DNA of 64,000 bases from Cohnella endophytica (GTDB lineage Bacteria > Bacillota > Bacilli > Paenibacillales > Paenibacillaceae): the NCBI RefSeq assembly GCF_003628305.1, contig NZ_RBZM01000007.1:186001-250000 (forward strand). The letters are read 5' to 3'. The notes under the pieces were generated by a model, which saw only the letters and a list, made by a program, of their open reading frames with translations, was not told where the DNA came from and ran no database searches. Below are positions 17,292 to 26,524 of this stretch, piece by piece (within the stretch, counting starts at the first letter, position 1; each line of letters starts with the position of its first letter). The position numbers and the translations under genes were made by a program.

Positions 17292-19601
17292 CTACAGGTC
17301 CTCTCGGATGTCCTTTCGGTAATGTCCGGGCGTGGTACCCGTAATCTTCTTGAATATGCGGATAAAGCTGTTGACGGACGTATATCGCAGCTTCTCCGTG
17401 ACGGCTTGAATCGAGCGGTTCGGATCGGCCAGAAGCTCTTTGGCGATGCCGATCCGGTATTGGATGACATAGTCGACGAAGTTGATGTCCTTCGTCTTCT
17501 TGAACGCACGGCTAAGCTGCGACGCGCTTAGTCCGACGAGCTCGGCGCACAGCTGCAGCGAGATGTCCTCGTCGTAATGGGCGTGGATATACGCAACGAC
17601 CTCTTCGACCTGTTGCGACTCCGGATGCGCCTCCGGCTGCGGCGGGGTCAGCTTGTCGAAGAAGTGCCTGCGGAAAAAAGTCGCGATCTCTCGCAGATTG
17701 CGCTGCTTCTCCAGCTCCATCGTCAAGTATCGGCGGTTGACCGGTTCCATGAGCGCGTTCGGCTGCTTATTTACCGAGTGGATCATCGCTCCCAGAAGCT
17801 GCGAGCAATAGGTTTTGAGAGCTTCGGGAGTGAGCGCGCTGTCGTCGCGCAGCCATTGAATCAACTGATCGAATCGCTCCAATGCCTCCTCGTGCCGGAA
17901 GTCCTGAAGCGATTGCAGAATAAGGTTTTCCAACTCGACGAGAGCATCCGCCTGGCCGGAGACGGCCGGGTCCAACTCATCGCTGATGATTACCTTGTTG
18001 GCGCCCAGCGTAAAGCTGTACCGAAGGGCATGCCTCGCTTGCAGGAAAGCTTCGTGGATGCCTGATAGGCCGGATTCGGAGAAGCTGACCGAGATGACGC
18101 AATTCAGCTTCAGATAGGTTTGAATGGCATGAAGCAGCTCGCCGGCATAGATGCGGGCAAGGGGCGGCGCGGTCGCTTCCGGCTGATTCAATACGGCGAA
18201 CAGGCCGGGCTGGATCATCATGATTCGCGTGGTGCCTTGCTTGCGCATAATTTCTCCCGCGATGTTCTCCACGGCAAAGTAGAACAGGAACTGATCTTTA
18301 CGCGAATAACGGCTTTCCATCTGCTGCGGATCCACTTCAATCAGATACAGGCCGATCGGGTTGCGGTCGAAGGGCTCCAATTGCACGGATCTGCTGCTCG
18401 CGTTGAAGTTGCCGAGCAGCAGGCTCATTAAGCTGTAGTGCTCGGCATGCGATAGATACATCTCCACGTCTTTCTTCAGAAGATCATTGCTCTCTTCCAC
18501 ATTTTGTATGTAATCCGCAATGAAGTGGAATTCATCCTTGAGAGCGGTTCCGCTTTGCATCTTGAATACGCGCTGCGTAAGCTTATGGACCGGTCGGTAG
18601 ATCGTTCGGGACGTCCGGATCGCGATGATAACGGCCACGATGATGAAAGTTACGCTGACCCCGAGCAGCCAATTGCGCAGCTGATAGGTCTCTTTATGAA
18701 CGAGAGCGACCGGCAGAATCGAGACGTAGTACCAGTCGCGGTTGCTGGAATAGACCGCATTGATCAGCGAAAGCTTGCCGTCCAGATTAAACGTAATTCG
18801 GTGGTTGGCCAGGTTCCTTCCCTCGGCCAGTTTGGCCATCAGTTCGGGAGATTCGATTCGGCTGCCCACCTTGGCCGGCTCGGAGTGCATGACCACATAG
18901 CCGGACGGGTTGACCACCAAATAGGTTGCGGGATCGATCTCGTTCGCTTTGAGCTTGGCGCTTAACGATGCGGCGTCCAAGTAAACGATGAAGACGCCCT
19001 TCACCCCTTCCGAGCTGGCATGATAGGTAGGTCGGATAAAGGTAATGACGGGCCGTTTTAACCGCGTGTTGAGCTCATTGCGCGTGTCGATCCAGGCGCC
19101 GTAATGGGTTAACGTCAACGAGGTGCGCAGTGCGACCGGGTCGAGAAATTCGCTCGGTTGCATCAGGGAGCCGCCGGAGGTAACGATTTTGCCGTAGGGG
19201 ATGTTGTAGAAGTCGATCTCCGCTACATTCTCCATGCCGCTGCGCAAATTCGTCAGCACGGAGTACAAATCATTAACCAGGCGGAAGTTCTGATAGGTCA
19301 GATCTTCCTGCGTAAACCGGTCGAGCGCCGAATTGGCGTAAGTATACTGCAGCATAAGCTCGTCGAACTTCTTGAACTGCTCGTTCATTTCTTTCTCGAC
19401 CTGATTGAGGAACACCTGGTGCATTTGGTCCGTCTGGTCGCCGATAATCCGATTGCTGATGAATGACGACGCGATGGCCGTGATGGCTACAGGAATGCTG
19501 GATAGTAGAATGAGGGAGACAAGAAGCCTATTCTTCAGCTTCCATCCCGAAGTCAGAGGGGCCAGCATTCGCCTTAGTCGGCGCCATGGATGATGATCCA
19601 T
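17292..19601 (-). CDS. Membrane-bound AraC-family transcriptional regulator
   Basis: A 769-residue one-component sensor. TM1 is about residues 24-47, an extracytoplasmic Cache-like ligand domain covers about 48-285, and TM2 (VSVTFIIVAVIIAI) is near 300. A cytoplasmic linker follows, then a C-terminal AraC double helix-turn-helix (about 665-765, with LGL-type LSASQLSRAFKK and TGTTPGHYR). There is no receiver domain. Paenibacillaceae use such proteins to sense extracellular sugars and activate the adjacent CUT1 operon, which here is divergent. The start 19601 has AAGGAGA 8 nt upstream; longer starts to 19682 lack one. Confidence 0.88.
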   Translation of the reverse strand: MDHHPWRRLRRMLAPLTSGWKLKNRLLVSLILLSSIPVAITAIASSFISNRIIGDQTDQMHQVFLNQVEKEMNEQFKKFDELMLQYTYANSALDRFTQEDLTYQNFRLVNDLYSVLTNLRSGMENVAEIDFYNIPYGKIVTSGGSLMQPSEFLDPVALRTSLTLTHYGAWIDTRNELNTRLKRPVITFIRPTYHASSEGVKGVFIVYLDAASLSAKLKANEIDPATYLVVNPSGYVVMHSEPAKVGSRIESPELMAKLAEGRNLANHRITFNLDGKLSLINAVYSSNRDWYYVSILPVALVHKETYQLRNWLLGVSVTFIIVAVIIAIRTSRTIYRPVHKLTQRVFKMQSGTALKDEFHFIADYIQNVEESNDLLKKDVEMYLSHAEHYSLMSLLLGNFNASSRSVQLEPFDRNPIGLYLIEVDPQQMESRYSRKDQFLFYFAVENIAGEIMRKQGTTRIMMIQPGLFAVLNQPEATAPPLARIYAGELLHAIQTYLKLNCVISVSFSESGLSGIHEAFLQARHALRYSFTLGANKVIISDELDPAVSGQADALVELENLILQSLQDFRHEEALERFDQLIQWLRDDSALTPEALKTYCSQLLGAMIHSVNKQPNALMEPVNRRYLTMELEKQRNLREIATFFRRHFFDKLTPPQPEAHPESQQVEEVVAYIHAHYDEDISLQLCAELVGLSASQLSRAFKKTKDINFVDYVIQYRIGIAKELLADPNRSIQAVTEKLRYTSVNSFIRIFKKITGTTPGHYRKDIREDL

Positions 19602-19636
19602 TCTCAGTCTCCTTATTCGCTTCGCATGATGGCGCT

Positions 19637-19648
19637 TGTAGTATAACA
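19637..19648 (-). promoter_or_regulatory. Probable extended -10 promoter of the AraC gene
   Basis: On the minus strand TGTTATACT (TATACT at 19640-19645) forms an extended -10 about 40 bp before the start. Confidence 0.4.
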
Positions 19649-19699
19649 TAAGCCGGAACGGTTCTAGGAGAACAATTGACAAACCCTTTTTGCCGAAAA

Positions 19700-19713
19700 T
19701 GACGGCGCTTGCA
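19700..19713 (+). promoter_or_regulatory. Possible cre (CcpA) site upstream of the polysaccharide operon
   Basis: TGACGGCGCTTGCA matches the cre consensus TGNAANCGNWWNCA at all but two fixed positions. It is in the divergent region between the AraC sensor and the transporter. Confidence 0.3.
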
Positions 19714-19716
19714 AAA

Positions 19717-19768
19717 AAAGCGTACGACCAGGAAAAACGCCGTAACGGCGCGGTTTTTCATACGCTTT
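19717..19768. repeat. Long dyad in the AraC/ABC intergenic region
   Basis: Outer arms AAAGCGTA (19717-19724) and TACGCTTT (19761-19768) enclose an inner hairpin built on CGCCGT / ACGGCG with flanking A5/T5. It could be a leader hairpin or operator of the transport operon. Confidence 0.4.
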
Positions 19769-19874
19769 ATTTGCTGCAAGAACGGTGGGTTGCCGGGGGC
19801 GGAATTCGCTGGCTATCATAAGGGCGAAAGGGGGGAGACGCAATGACAAACAGGAAAGGAGCTTCCAACTCAGG

Positions 19875-20810
19875 ATGGCAGCACGTATCGGAAATATCAA
19901 TAGAAGACATGACGGATGGCGGCGGCGCTTTATTAGTGAACGATATTTATGGCTGATGGCACTGCCGGGACTGCTCTATTTTCTCATCTATAAGTACGTC
20001 CCGCTGATGGGGGTCGTCATAGCCTTTCAGAAATACAAACCCGTTCAAGGCTTCCTCCGCAGCGATTGGGTAGGCTTGGACAACTTCCGGCGCATTTTCG
20101 ACACACCGGAAATCGAAAAGTACTTCATCAACACGGCGATCATCAGCTGTTATCAGATCGTGTTCGCCTTTACGGTGCCGATCGTCATTGCGATCATGCT
20201 CAATGAGATCCGCAGCGCGGCATTCAAGAAGATCGCGCAGACGCTTCTGTATCTGCCGCACTTCTTATCCTGGGTCGTGGTCGCCGGAATCTTTTACCTG
20301 TTGTTCCAAAGCGATGGGCAGATCAATCATTTGCTCGTTTCTTGGGGGCTTCATCCGATCAACATTCTCTCCAACAAGGACAATTTCCGGGCGATGCTCG
20401 TCCTGCAGGTCATCTGGAAGGAATCCGGTTGGGGCACGATCATTTATTTAGCGGCCCTAACGGGGATCCCCCCGGAGCTGTACGAAGCGGCTAAGATGGA
20501 CGGAGCCGGGAGGTTGCGGCAAATCTACCATATTACGTTGCCCGGCATCCGCTCCACGATTTTAATTCTATTTATCCTCCGGCTCGGCTCCGTGTTGGAC
20601 GTCGGCTTCGAGCAGATTTACCTGATGCTGAATGCGTCTGTCTCGGATGTTGGAGAGGTGCTGGATACGTACGTGTACCGAATGGGCGTCGTGAACGGCG
20701 ACTTCAGCTTCACTACTGCCGTAGGGTTGCTGAAAGGGCTGGTCGGCATGATGCTGATCGTAACGGCGAACCGGCTGGCGCGGGCATTCGGCGAGAGAGG
20801 CGTTTATTAA
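19875..20810 (+). CDS. Sugar ABC transporter permease (LplB type, CUT1)
   Basis: About 311 residues and six predicted TM segments, beginning YLWLMALPGLLYFLIYKYVP. The EAA loop reads YEAAKMDGAGRLRQIYHITLPGI and contacts the shared ATPase. It is first in an operon with a binding protein and a second permease. The start is uncertain. ATG 19875 is in frame, but its AAAGGAG is 13 nt away. The best ribosome site (GGGGGGAG, 19830-19836) instead precedes an out-of-frame ATG at 19843 that reads 37 codons to 19956. No ATPase gene is nearby, as usual for MsmX-served transporters. Confidence 0.87.
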   Translation: MAARIGNINRRHDGWRRRFISERYLWLMALPGLLYFLIYKYVPLMGVVIAFQKYKPVQGFLRSDWVGLDNFRRIFDTPEIEKYFINTAIISCYQIVFAFTVPIVIAIMLNEIRSAAFKKIAQTLLYLPHFLSWVVVAGIFYLLFQSDGQINHLLVSWGLHPINILSNKDNFRAMLVLQVIWKESGWGTIIYLAALTGIPPELYEAAKMDGAGRLRQIYHITLPGIRSTILILFILRLGSVLDVGFEQIYLMLNASVSDVGEVLDTYVYRMGVVNGDFSFTTAVGLLKGLVGMMLIVTANRLARAFGERGVY

Positions 20811-20854
20811 CACTTGATTCATCCAGTTCCATATATCGCGAGAGGCGGGTCACT

Positions 20855-22399
20855 ATGAAGATCGGAAAAGGATTGAGAATTGCGACGGCATTGATGTTGA
20901 CGGGAGCGATGCTGACGGCGTGCGCCGACAAAGGTACGGACAACAGCGCCGGAAATTCGAGCGGCAAGTCGTCAGCCGCGGCGGAGAAGAAGTACAAGAT
21001 CAGCGCCATGACCATTCTGTACGGCGCGGCGCCTCCGGATAAGAGCACCGGCAAGAAAGCAATCGAGGATCGTTACAATATCGAGTACAACTACATTCCT
21101 GTCGCTTCCGGCGAATATAACAACAAGCTGGGCGTCACGCTCGCTTCGGGAGACGTTCCCGACGCGGTGTTGTTTCCTTATCTGGATGCCGTTTACTTCA
21201 GTTCGATCAACAGCGGGCAATTTCTTCCGCTGGAATCTTATATGAGCGACAGCGCCAAGTACCCGAACCTAGCCGCGTTGCCGAAGGACGTCATGGACTC
21301 GTTGAAGAGCAACGGCCACATCTACGGCGTTCCCCGGCTGCGCGGTATTCCGGGAGCGACGCTTGTGCTTCGCAAGGACTGGCTGGATAAGCTCGGGCTT
21401 CAGGTGCCGACCACCTACGACGAGTTGTACGATGTCATGAAGGCATTCAGCGAGAAGGATCCGGACGGCAACGGCAAGAGGGATACCTACGGTCTCGCAG
21501 CGGGCGTCAGCAATGGCTTCCCGTTTATCTCGCTGATGGCGGCCATGCATGCCGGCCCTAGCGTCGGTTGGGTCGAAGACGGTCAGGGAGGCATCGTTCC
21601 CGGCGAATTCGCCCCTAATAACAAGTTGGCGGTAGGCTACTTGGCCAAGCTTTACAAGGACGGACTGATTGCACCTGATTTCGCGATCAAGAAAGACGCG
21701 CAGATCGAGGACGACTTCCTGCTAGGCAAGGCAGGCGTCGTTGGAAACTGGGGTTACACCGCCTTTAACAAGGATCGCCTCGAGAAGGCGAGAGCGGTCG
21801 ATCCTAAGTTTGAATTGGTGGCGATTCCGCCGCTGAAGGCGCCGGACGGTTCGGAAGGCGGCTATGTGAAAGGGGCGGGCTTCTTCGGCGTCTTCGCGCT
21901 GAACAAGGAGCTGGAGAAGGACCCTGGCAAGCTCGACAAAGTGCTGCATATGCTCGACGATCAGCTTGGGGAGGAAGGAGCTACCTTCTTCAAGTGGGGC
22001 GTGGAAGGCGTTCACTACAAGGTCGAGGACGGCCAGAAGGTCGTCACCGATCTCGGCAAGACCGAGGGGCCGAACCAGTACCAGATGGTAAATCACGCCA
22101 ACGAGGGTGACTGGATTCTGGTCTCCGCCGACACGCCGGAGACGACCGCGTTGAAGCAGAACTCGTTCGCGGTCGCCATGCAGGGCAAGCCGTACACCTC
22201 TCAGGACATCGGTCTCTATTCCGCTACGAACGCGGAGAAGGGGGCCGAACTGACGCAGAACGTCGTCGATGGCCTCGTAATGGTCATAACGGGTCACAAG
22301 ACGATCGATTATTTGGATCAAATGTTCGAGGATTGGAAGAACAGGGGCGGAAGCAAGATTTTGACCGAGATGAACGAAGCATGGAAAGCCAGAAAGTAA
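20855..22399 (+). CDS. Extracellular sugar-binding lipoprotein (LplA type)
   Basis: A 514-residue family 1 solute-binding protein. It has a lipoprotein signal peptide with lipobox LTAC (lipidated Cys23), a Ser/Gly/Lys linker, then the two-lobe binding fold. The large size and the LplA-like start (YKISAMTILYGAAPP) are typical of Paenibacillaceae oligosaccharide binders. From its neighbours the ligand is probably an unsaturated uronic-acid oligosaccharide, an inference from the lyase and GH88 hydrolase downstream. Co-transcribed with both permeases. Confidence 0.9.
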   Translation: MKIGKGLRIATALMLTGAMLTACADKGTDNSAGNSSGKSSAAAEKKYKISAMTILYGAAPPDKSTGKKAIEDRYNIEYNYIPVASGEYNNKLGVTLASGDVPDAVLFPYLDAVYFSSINSGQFLPLESYMSDSAKYPNLAALPKDVMDSLKSNGHIYGVPRLRGIPGATLVLRKDWLDKLGLQVPTTYDELYDVMKAFSEKDPDGNGKRDTYGLAAGVSNGFPFISLMAAMHAGPSVGWVEDGQGGIVPGEFAPNNKLAVGYLAKLYKDGLIAPDFAIKKDAQIEDDFLLGKAGVVGNWGYTAFNKDRLEKARAVDPKFELVAIPPLKAPDGSEGGYVKGAGFFGVFALNKELEKDPGKLDKVLHMLDDQLGEEGATFFKWGVEGVHYKVEDGQKVVTDLGKTEGPNQYQMVNHANEGDWILVSADTPETTALKQNSFAVAMQGKPYTSQDIGLYSATNAEKGAELTQNVVDGLVMVITGHKTIDYLDQMFEDWKNRGGSKILTEMNEAWKARK

Positions 22400-22425
22400 G
22401 GCGCCACCATACTACATTCCGAACG

Positions 22426-22463
22426 GGAGGGCGGGGAGCGTCCCTGTCTTCCCGGTCTCCCGC
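22426..22463 (+). other. G/C-rich stem between binding protein and second permease
   Basis: The 79-bp gap holds a GC-rich inverted repeat (GGGAG...CTCCC outer, GGGGA...TCCC inner) without a T-run. Such hairpins commonly protect the upstream binding-protein mRNA and lower expression of the downstream permease. Confidence 0.35.
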
Positions 22464-22478
22464 AAAGGTGGATTTGCC

Positions 22479-23351
22479 GTGAATACATCCAAAAAGTCCA
22501 GCTATTTCTTCTATTCGGCGAATATGTTGCTGCTTGCGATGCTTGCCCTTCTGTGCGTGCTGCCGATCGTGAATGTGGTCGCGATGTCGGTGGCCTCGCT
22601 GCAGGACATTGTGTCGGGCAAGTTTATTCTATGGCCGAAGCATCTTGACTTCAAAGCATACAGCTATATTTTCAACACCGGAGTCTTCTTCTCGTCTCTC
22701 AAGAACACCGTTTGGATTACTGCCGTCGGAACCTTCGTCAACTTGGCCGTAACGACGCTACTCGCGTACGTCTGCTCGCGGCAGCGGTTCAGCGGCCGGC
22801 GAATGATCCTGTTTATGGTTCTGTTCACGATGCTGTTCAGCGGAGGCATGATTCCGACGTATCTGGTCGTTAAAGCGACGGGACTGATGAATTCGCTCTG
22901 GGCGCTCGTCGTTCCGTCCGCCGTGTCCGCGTTCAACATGCTTGTAATGAGGGAGTTCTTCGAATCGATTCACGAGAGCATTATCGAATCCGCCACAATT
23001 GACGGTTGCAACGATTTAGGCGTCTTTTTTCGTATCGTGCTGCCGCTCTCCGTTCCGTCGTTGGCTACCTTTACGCTGTTCTATGCGGTCGGTAACTGGA
23101 ACCAATACTTCGCGGCCATTTTGTATCTGAACGATTCGTCGCTTTGGCCGCTGCAGATTCTGCTCCGGCAAGTGGTGTTGATCGGGCAGAGCGACATCTA
23201 TTCCCATCTCGACTCCGGCGAGGTGATTCCGCTGCCGGTCTCGACGCAGATGGCGACCGTCGTGTTGGCGTCGGCTCCGATTGTCGTGCTGTATCCGTTC
23301 CTTCAGCGCTACTTCGTGCAGGGGCTGACATTGGGAGCCGTGAAAGGGTAG
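22479..23351 (+). CDS. Sugar ABC transporter permease (LplC/MalG type, CUT1)
   Basis: A 290-residue membrane protein with six predicted TM helices. The EAA motif is ESATIDGCNDLGVFFRIVLP. It pairs with the LplB-type permease to form the channel for the binding protein between them. The start is GTG with AAAGGTGG just upstream; the ending GLTLGAVKG is typical of the family. A degraded gene and then the catabolic enzymes follow on the same strand. Confidence 0.92.
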   Translation: MNTSKKSSYFFYSANMLLLAMLALLCVLPIVNVVAMSVASLQDIVSGKFILWPKHLDFKAYSYIFNTGVFFSSLKNTVWITAVGTFVNLAVTTLLAYVCSRQRFSGRRMILFMVLFTMLFSGGMIPTYLVVKATGLMNSLWALVVPSAVSAFNMLVMREFFESIHESIIESATIDGCNDLGVFFRIVLPLSVPSLATFTLFYAVGNWNQYFAAILYLNDSSLWPLQILLRQVVLIGQSDIYSHLDSGEVIPLPVSTQMATVVLASAPIVVLYPFLQRYFVQGLTLGAVKG

Positions 23352-23417
23352 CCGACTAAAGGCATTCAAAGACAGAAAACGGAAAGGAATTCCAATTCGA
23401 TTCCGGAGGTTATCGAT

Positions 23418-23581
23418 ATGGCAGGCAAGGTTTATAGGCTGATGTCGCTTATAGTGGCGCTGACTACGATGACTTGGGGGGGCGGCGACGCCAGGCCCGG
23501 ATTCGCGACGGCCAACAGAACCAGGTGGCGTTCAACAGCAGGGAGGCGACGAGCAATGCACCGCAGCTTGTACTTCAGTAA
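23418..23581 (+). pseudogene. Internally deleted secreted protein (signal peptide fused out of frame to a DNRLRE/CBM-like tail)
   Basis: A strong GGAGGT (23405-23410) precedes ATG 23418, which opens a signal-peptide-like stretch MAGKVYRLMSLIVALTTMTW. After a run of seven G (23476-23482) that frame turns Arg-rich and meaningless. A different frame then reads NQVAFNSREATSNAPQLVLQ and stops at TAA 23579-23581, resembling the C-terminus of DNRLRE/CBM96-like domains of secreted polysaccharide lyases. The simplest reading is that the start and end of one large secreted enzyme remain after an internal deletion. The naive ORF would be 60 residues (to 23600). Confidence 0.5.
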
Positions 23582-23593
23582 GGGGGCGACATC

Positions 23594-25513
23594 TTGCTGA
23601 CCGAACGCTATACGCCGGAGGAGCTGTTTTCCGTGCTTCTGCCCGGGCAGCGCTTCCGGCCCTTTCCGACGGCGGAAGACCGTTCGGCGTGGGAGACGAT
23701 CCCGGAACGGCTGCGGACGTCCTGGCTGCGGGAAGGAGAAGCCTTCCTCGGATATCGCTGGCCTTCGCTGCTGGCATCGGACTTTCTGGCGTTCGCGAGA
23801 ACCGGCAGCCGTCATTACGACTCCCTGCATCTGATGCGCCGGTCGGTTCTCGGTTGTCTGGTCATGTGTGAATGCATCGAAGGCAAAGGCCGGTTTCTCA
23901 ACGACATCGCGAACGGCGTCTTCGTTCTGTGCGAGGAGACTTCCTGGTGCCTGCCGGCGCATATGAGCCTGTCCCGCGACGGCGAGGGGCTGGGACTGGC
24001 GGACTCGGATGACCCCGTCGTTGACCTGTTTGCGGCAGATACCGGCGCGCTTCTCGCAGGAACCGCGTACCTCCTGCATGATCGGCTGGACGGCATTAGT
24101 CCGCTCGTCTGCCGCCGTATCCGACAGGAGGTCGAGAAGCGAGTTCTTGGCCCCTATGAGTCGAGAAACGACTTCTGGTGGATGGGATTCTCCGGGCACG
24201 AGCCGAACAACTGGAATCCCTGGTGCAACTCGAATGTGCTGGCTGCCGTCCTTCTGCTGGAGGAAGACCAGGAGCGTCGGGCTCGGCTGACGCATCGCAT
24301 CATGAGCAGTTTGGATCGCTATCTCGACGTGCAATACGCCGACGGAGGCTGCGACGAGGGGGCGACTTATTGGAATGTTGCGGCGGGGAGCCTGTTCGAC
24401 TGTCTGGAGCTGCTGTACATGGCGACCGATGGGGCGATCGGTTTGTATGACCGACCGCTTATCCGCCGGCTGGGCCAATATATATCGAAGATGTCGATCC
24501 ACGGAGCTTATTACGTCAATTTCGCGGACGGATCGGCGATGCCCCAACTTGATTACGCGCTCATCTATCGGTACGGTCGCCGCATCGGCGACCCGTCTAT
24601 GACGGCGCTGGGATTGGGCGGGAAACGAGCGTCGGATTCGGTCTATGACAGCGGCCGCATCTTCTTCCTGTTCCGCGAACTCGCCGGAATCGAACTGGCT
24701 GCAGAGCTGGAGCGGGAGCGGGACCGGGACCGAGGGCTGGCGGAGCAGGAATTAGAGGCGGAGCCGTCATACGAGTTGAACGGGTGGCTGGATCAGATTC
24801 AGGTCATGACAGCCCGGGAGCGCTCCGACCGCTTGGGTTTGTACGTAGCGGTTAAGGGCGGCCATAACGGGGAAAGCCACAACCATAACGATGTCGGACA
24901 GTTCGTCGTCTATGCGGACGGGGAGCCTTTCCTCATCGATGCGGGCGTAGAGAATTATTCCGCGCAGACGTTCGGCCCCGGCCGCTATGACATCTGGACC
25001 ATGCAGTCCGGTTATCACAATCTTCCTACCGTAAACGGGTATGACCAGAAGGCGGGCAAGGCGTTTCGGGCTCGCGAGGTGTCATACGAAGCTACCGAGA
25101 GCGGAGCGCGGATATCGCTGGATCTGGCGGGAGCTTATCCACCGGAGGCGGGCTTGCGGGAGTGGCGAAGAACGGTCGCGTTGCATCGCGGGTCGAACGC
25201 CTTCGTCGAGCTGACTGAACAATGTCTGTTTGCCGGGACTCCGGAGTCCATCGTGCTGAACTGGATGACGTGCAGGCCGACGGACTTGTCCATGGACGGG
25301 GTCGTTCGGCTACTCGGCAAGGAGGGGCGAGAGCTGCGGCTGGAATACGACGTGATGCTATTCACCGTTTCGGAGGAGCGGATGGATATTCGCGATTCGC
25401 GGTTGCGGGCAGTGTGGGGCGATCGGCTGTTCCGGATCCGGATGGAGCTCTCCCGCCGATCCCCGCGCGTCGAATGGACAATCAAGATCAGGCAAGGCGC
25501 GGCGGGTCCGTAA
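23594..25513 (+). CDS. Heparinase II/III-family polysaccharide lyase
   Basis: A 639-residue protein with an N-terminal alpha/alpha toroid (about 1-370). The C-terminal heparinase II/III beta domain has the family hallmark HNGESHNHNDVGQFVVYADG followed by PFLIDAG (about residues 418-450). There is no signal peptide, so it acts in the cytoplasm on imported oligosaccharides, cleaving uronic-acid linkages by beta-elimination. The start is TTG with AGGGGG just upstream. It sits directly before an esterase and a GH88 hydrolase, the expected next steps. Glycosaminoglycan, or another glucuronate- or iduronate-containing polymer, is the likely origin of its substrate. Confidence 0.85.
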   Translation: MLTERYTPEELFSVLLPGQRFRPFPTAEDRSAWETIPERLRTSWLREGEAFLGYRWPSLLASDFLAFARTGSRHYDSLHLMRRSVLGCLVMCECIEGKGRFLNDIANGVFVLCEETSWCLPAHMSLSRDGEGLGLADSDDPVVDLFAADTGALLAGTAYLLHDRLDGISPLVCRRIRQEVEKRVLGPYESRNDFWWMGFSGHEPNNWNPWCNSNVLAAVLLLEEDQERRARLTHRIMSSLDRYLDVQYADGGCDEGATYWNVAAGSLFDCLELLYMATDGAIGLYDRPLIRRLGQYISKMSIHGAYYVNFADGSAMPQLDYALIYRYGRRIGDPSMTALGLGGKRASDSVYDSGRIFFLFRELAGIELAAELERERDRDRGLAEQELEAEPSYELNGWLDQIQVMTARERSDRLGLYVAVKGGHNGESHNHNDVGQFVVYADGEPFLIDAGVENYSAQTFGPGRYDIWTMQSGYHNLPTVNGYDQKAGKAFRAREVSYEATESGARISLDLAGAYPPEAGLREWRRTVALHRGSNAFVELTEQCLFAGTPESIVLNWMTCRPTDLSMDGVVRLLGKEGRELRLEYDVMLFTVSEERMDIRDSRLRAVWGDRLFRIRMELSRRSPRVEWTIKIRQGAAGP

Positions 25514-25546
25514 CCGCGCGCTCGCTGTTGCAGGGAGGATAAGCAG

Positions 25547-26506
25547 ATGCCTTTACTAGACAAACCGCTCGAGCAATTGAGAAGTTACGAAGGAATCAAT
25601 CCGCGTCCGGATGACTTCGACGCTTATTGGGAACGGGCTTTGACCGAGATGAGAAATGTTTCTCCGGACGTCGAGCTGGTACCGAGCGCTTTCCAGGTGC
25701 CGTTCGCGGAATGCTTCGACTTGTATTTCACCGGTGTCCGCGGGGCGCGCATCCATGCGAAATACATCCGGCCGAGAGCAGCGGCAGAGCCGCATCCGGC
25801 CGTCGTCCAATTCCACGGCTATACGATGCATTCGGGTGACTGGCAAGATAAGTTGGGCTATGCCGCGCTCGGTTTCTCGGTGTTCGTGATGGACTGTCGC
25901 GGACAAGGAGGCCGTTCGGAAGACACGGGAGGCATAAAGGGGAATACGCACCACGGACACATAATCCGCGGCCTGGACGATGAGCCGGACCTTATGTTGT
26001 TTCGCCATATTTATCTGGATTCGGCCGAGCTTGCGGGCATTGCGATGCGAATGCCGGAAGTCGATCCGCAGCGGGTTGCGGCTATGGGAGGCTCGCAGGG
26101 TGGCGGTCTCGCGCTCGCTTGCGCGGCGCTGGAACCGGGCATTGCGCGAGTCGCTTCTACCTACCCGTTCCTAAGCGATTACAGGCGGGTGTGGGAGATG
26201 GATATGGCTAAGGATGCTTACGCGGAGCTGCGCACTTACTTTCGCCTGTTCGATCCGCTGCATAAGCGGGAAGAGGAAGTGTTCACGAGGCTGGGGTATA
26301 TCGATATCCAGCATCTGGCGCCGCGAATTTGCGGAGAGGTGCTCATGGGTGTCGGCTTAATGGACGCGATCTGCCCGCCTTCCACGCAGTTCGCGGCCTT
26401 CAACAAAATCAAAGCGCCCAAGCAGATGGACATTTACCCGGATTACGGTCACGAGGGGCTCCCCGGCTTCCCTGACAGAGTCCTGCAATTTCTGTCCGGA
26501 ATATGA
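25547..26506 (+). CDS. CE7 acetylxylan esterase / cephalosporin-C deacetylase-like
   Basis: A 319-residue alpha/beta hydrolase of carbohydrate esterase family 7. Catalytic triad: Ser183 in GGSQGG, Asp273 in GLMDAICPP, His302 in GHEGLPGF. Spacing matches known CE7 enzymes, and the RGQ and GxSQG oligomer motifs are present. It removes acetyl groups from imported oligosaccharides in the cytoplasm, so lyase and hydrolase can proceed. The operon context between heparinase and GH88 suggests the target polymer is O-acetylated. AGGGAGG precedes the ATG. Confidence 0.9.
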   Translation: MPLLDKPLEQLRSYEGINPRPDDFDAYWERALTEMRNVSPDVELVPSAFQVPFAECFDLYFTGVRGARIHAKYIRPRAAAEPHPAVVQFHGYTMHSGDWQDKLGYAALGFSVFVMDCRGQGGRSEDTGGIKGNTHHGHIIRGLDDEPDLMLFRHIYLDSAELAGIAMRMPEVDPQRVAAMGGSQGGGLALACAALEPGIARVASTYPFLSDYRRVWEMDMAKDAYAELRTYFRLFDPLHKREEEVFTRLGYIDIQHLAPRICGEVLMGVGLMDAICPPSTQFAAFNKIKAPKQMDIYPDYGHEGLPGFPDRVLQFLSGI

Positions 26507-26524
26507 CGAGGAGAGACGACGGAT

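Noticed and set aside
23432..24547. 371-codon open frame on the minus strand opposite the heparinase gene
   Set aside because: It is a shadow of a GC-rich coding sequence; no ribosome site and no recognisable domain, while the + strand frame has clear heparinase motifs.
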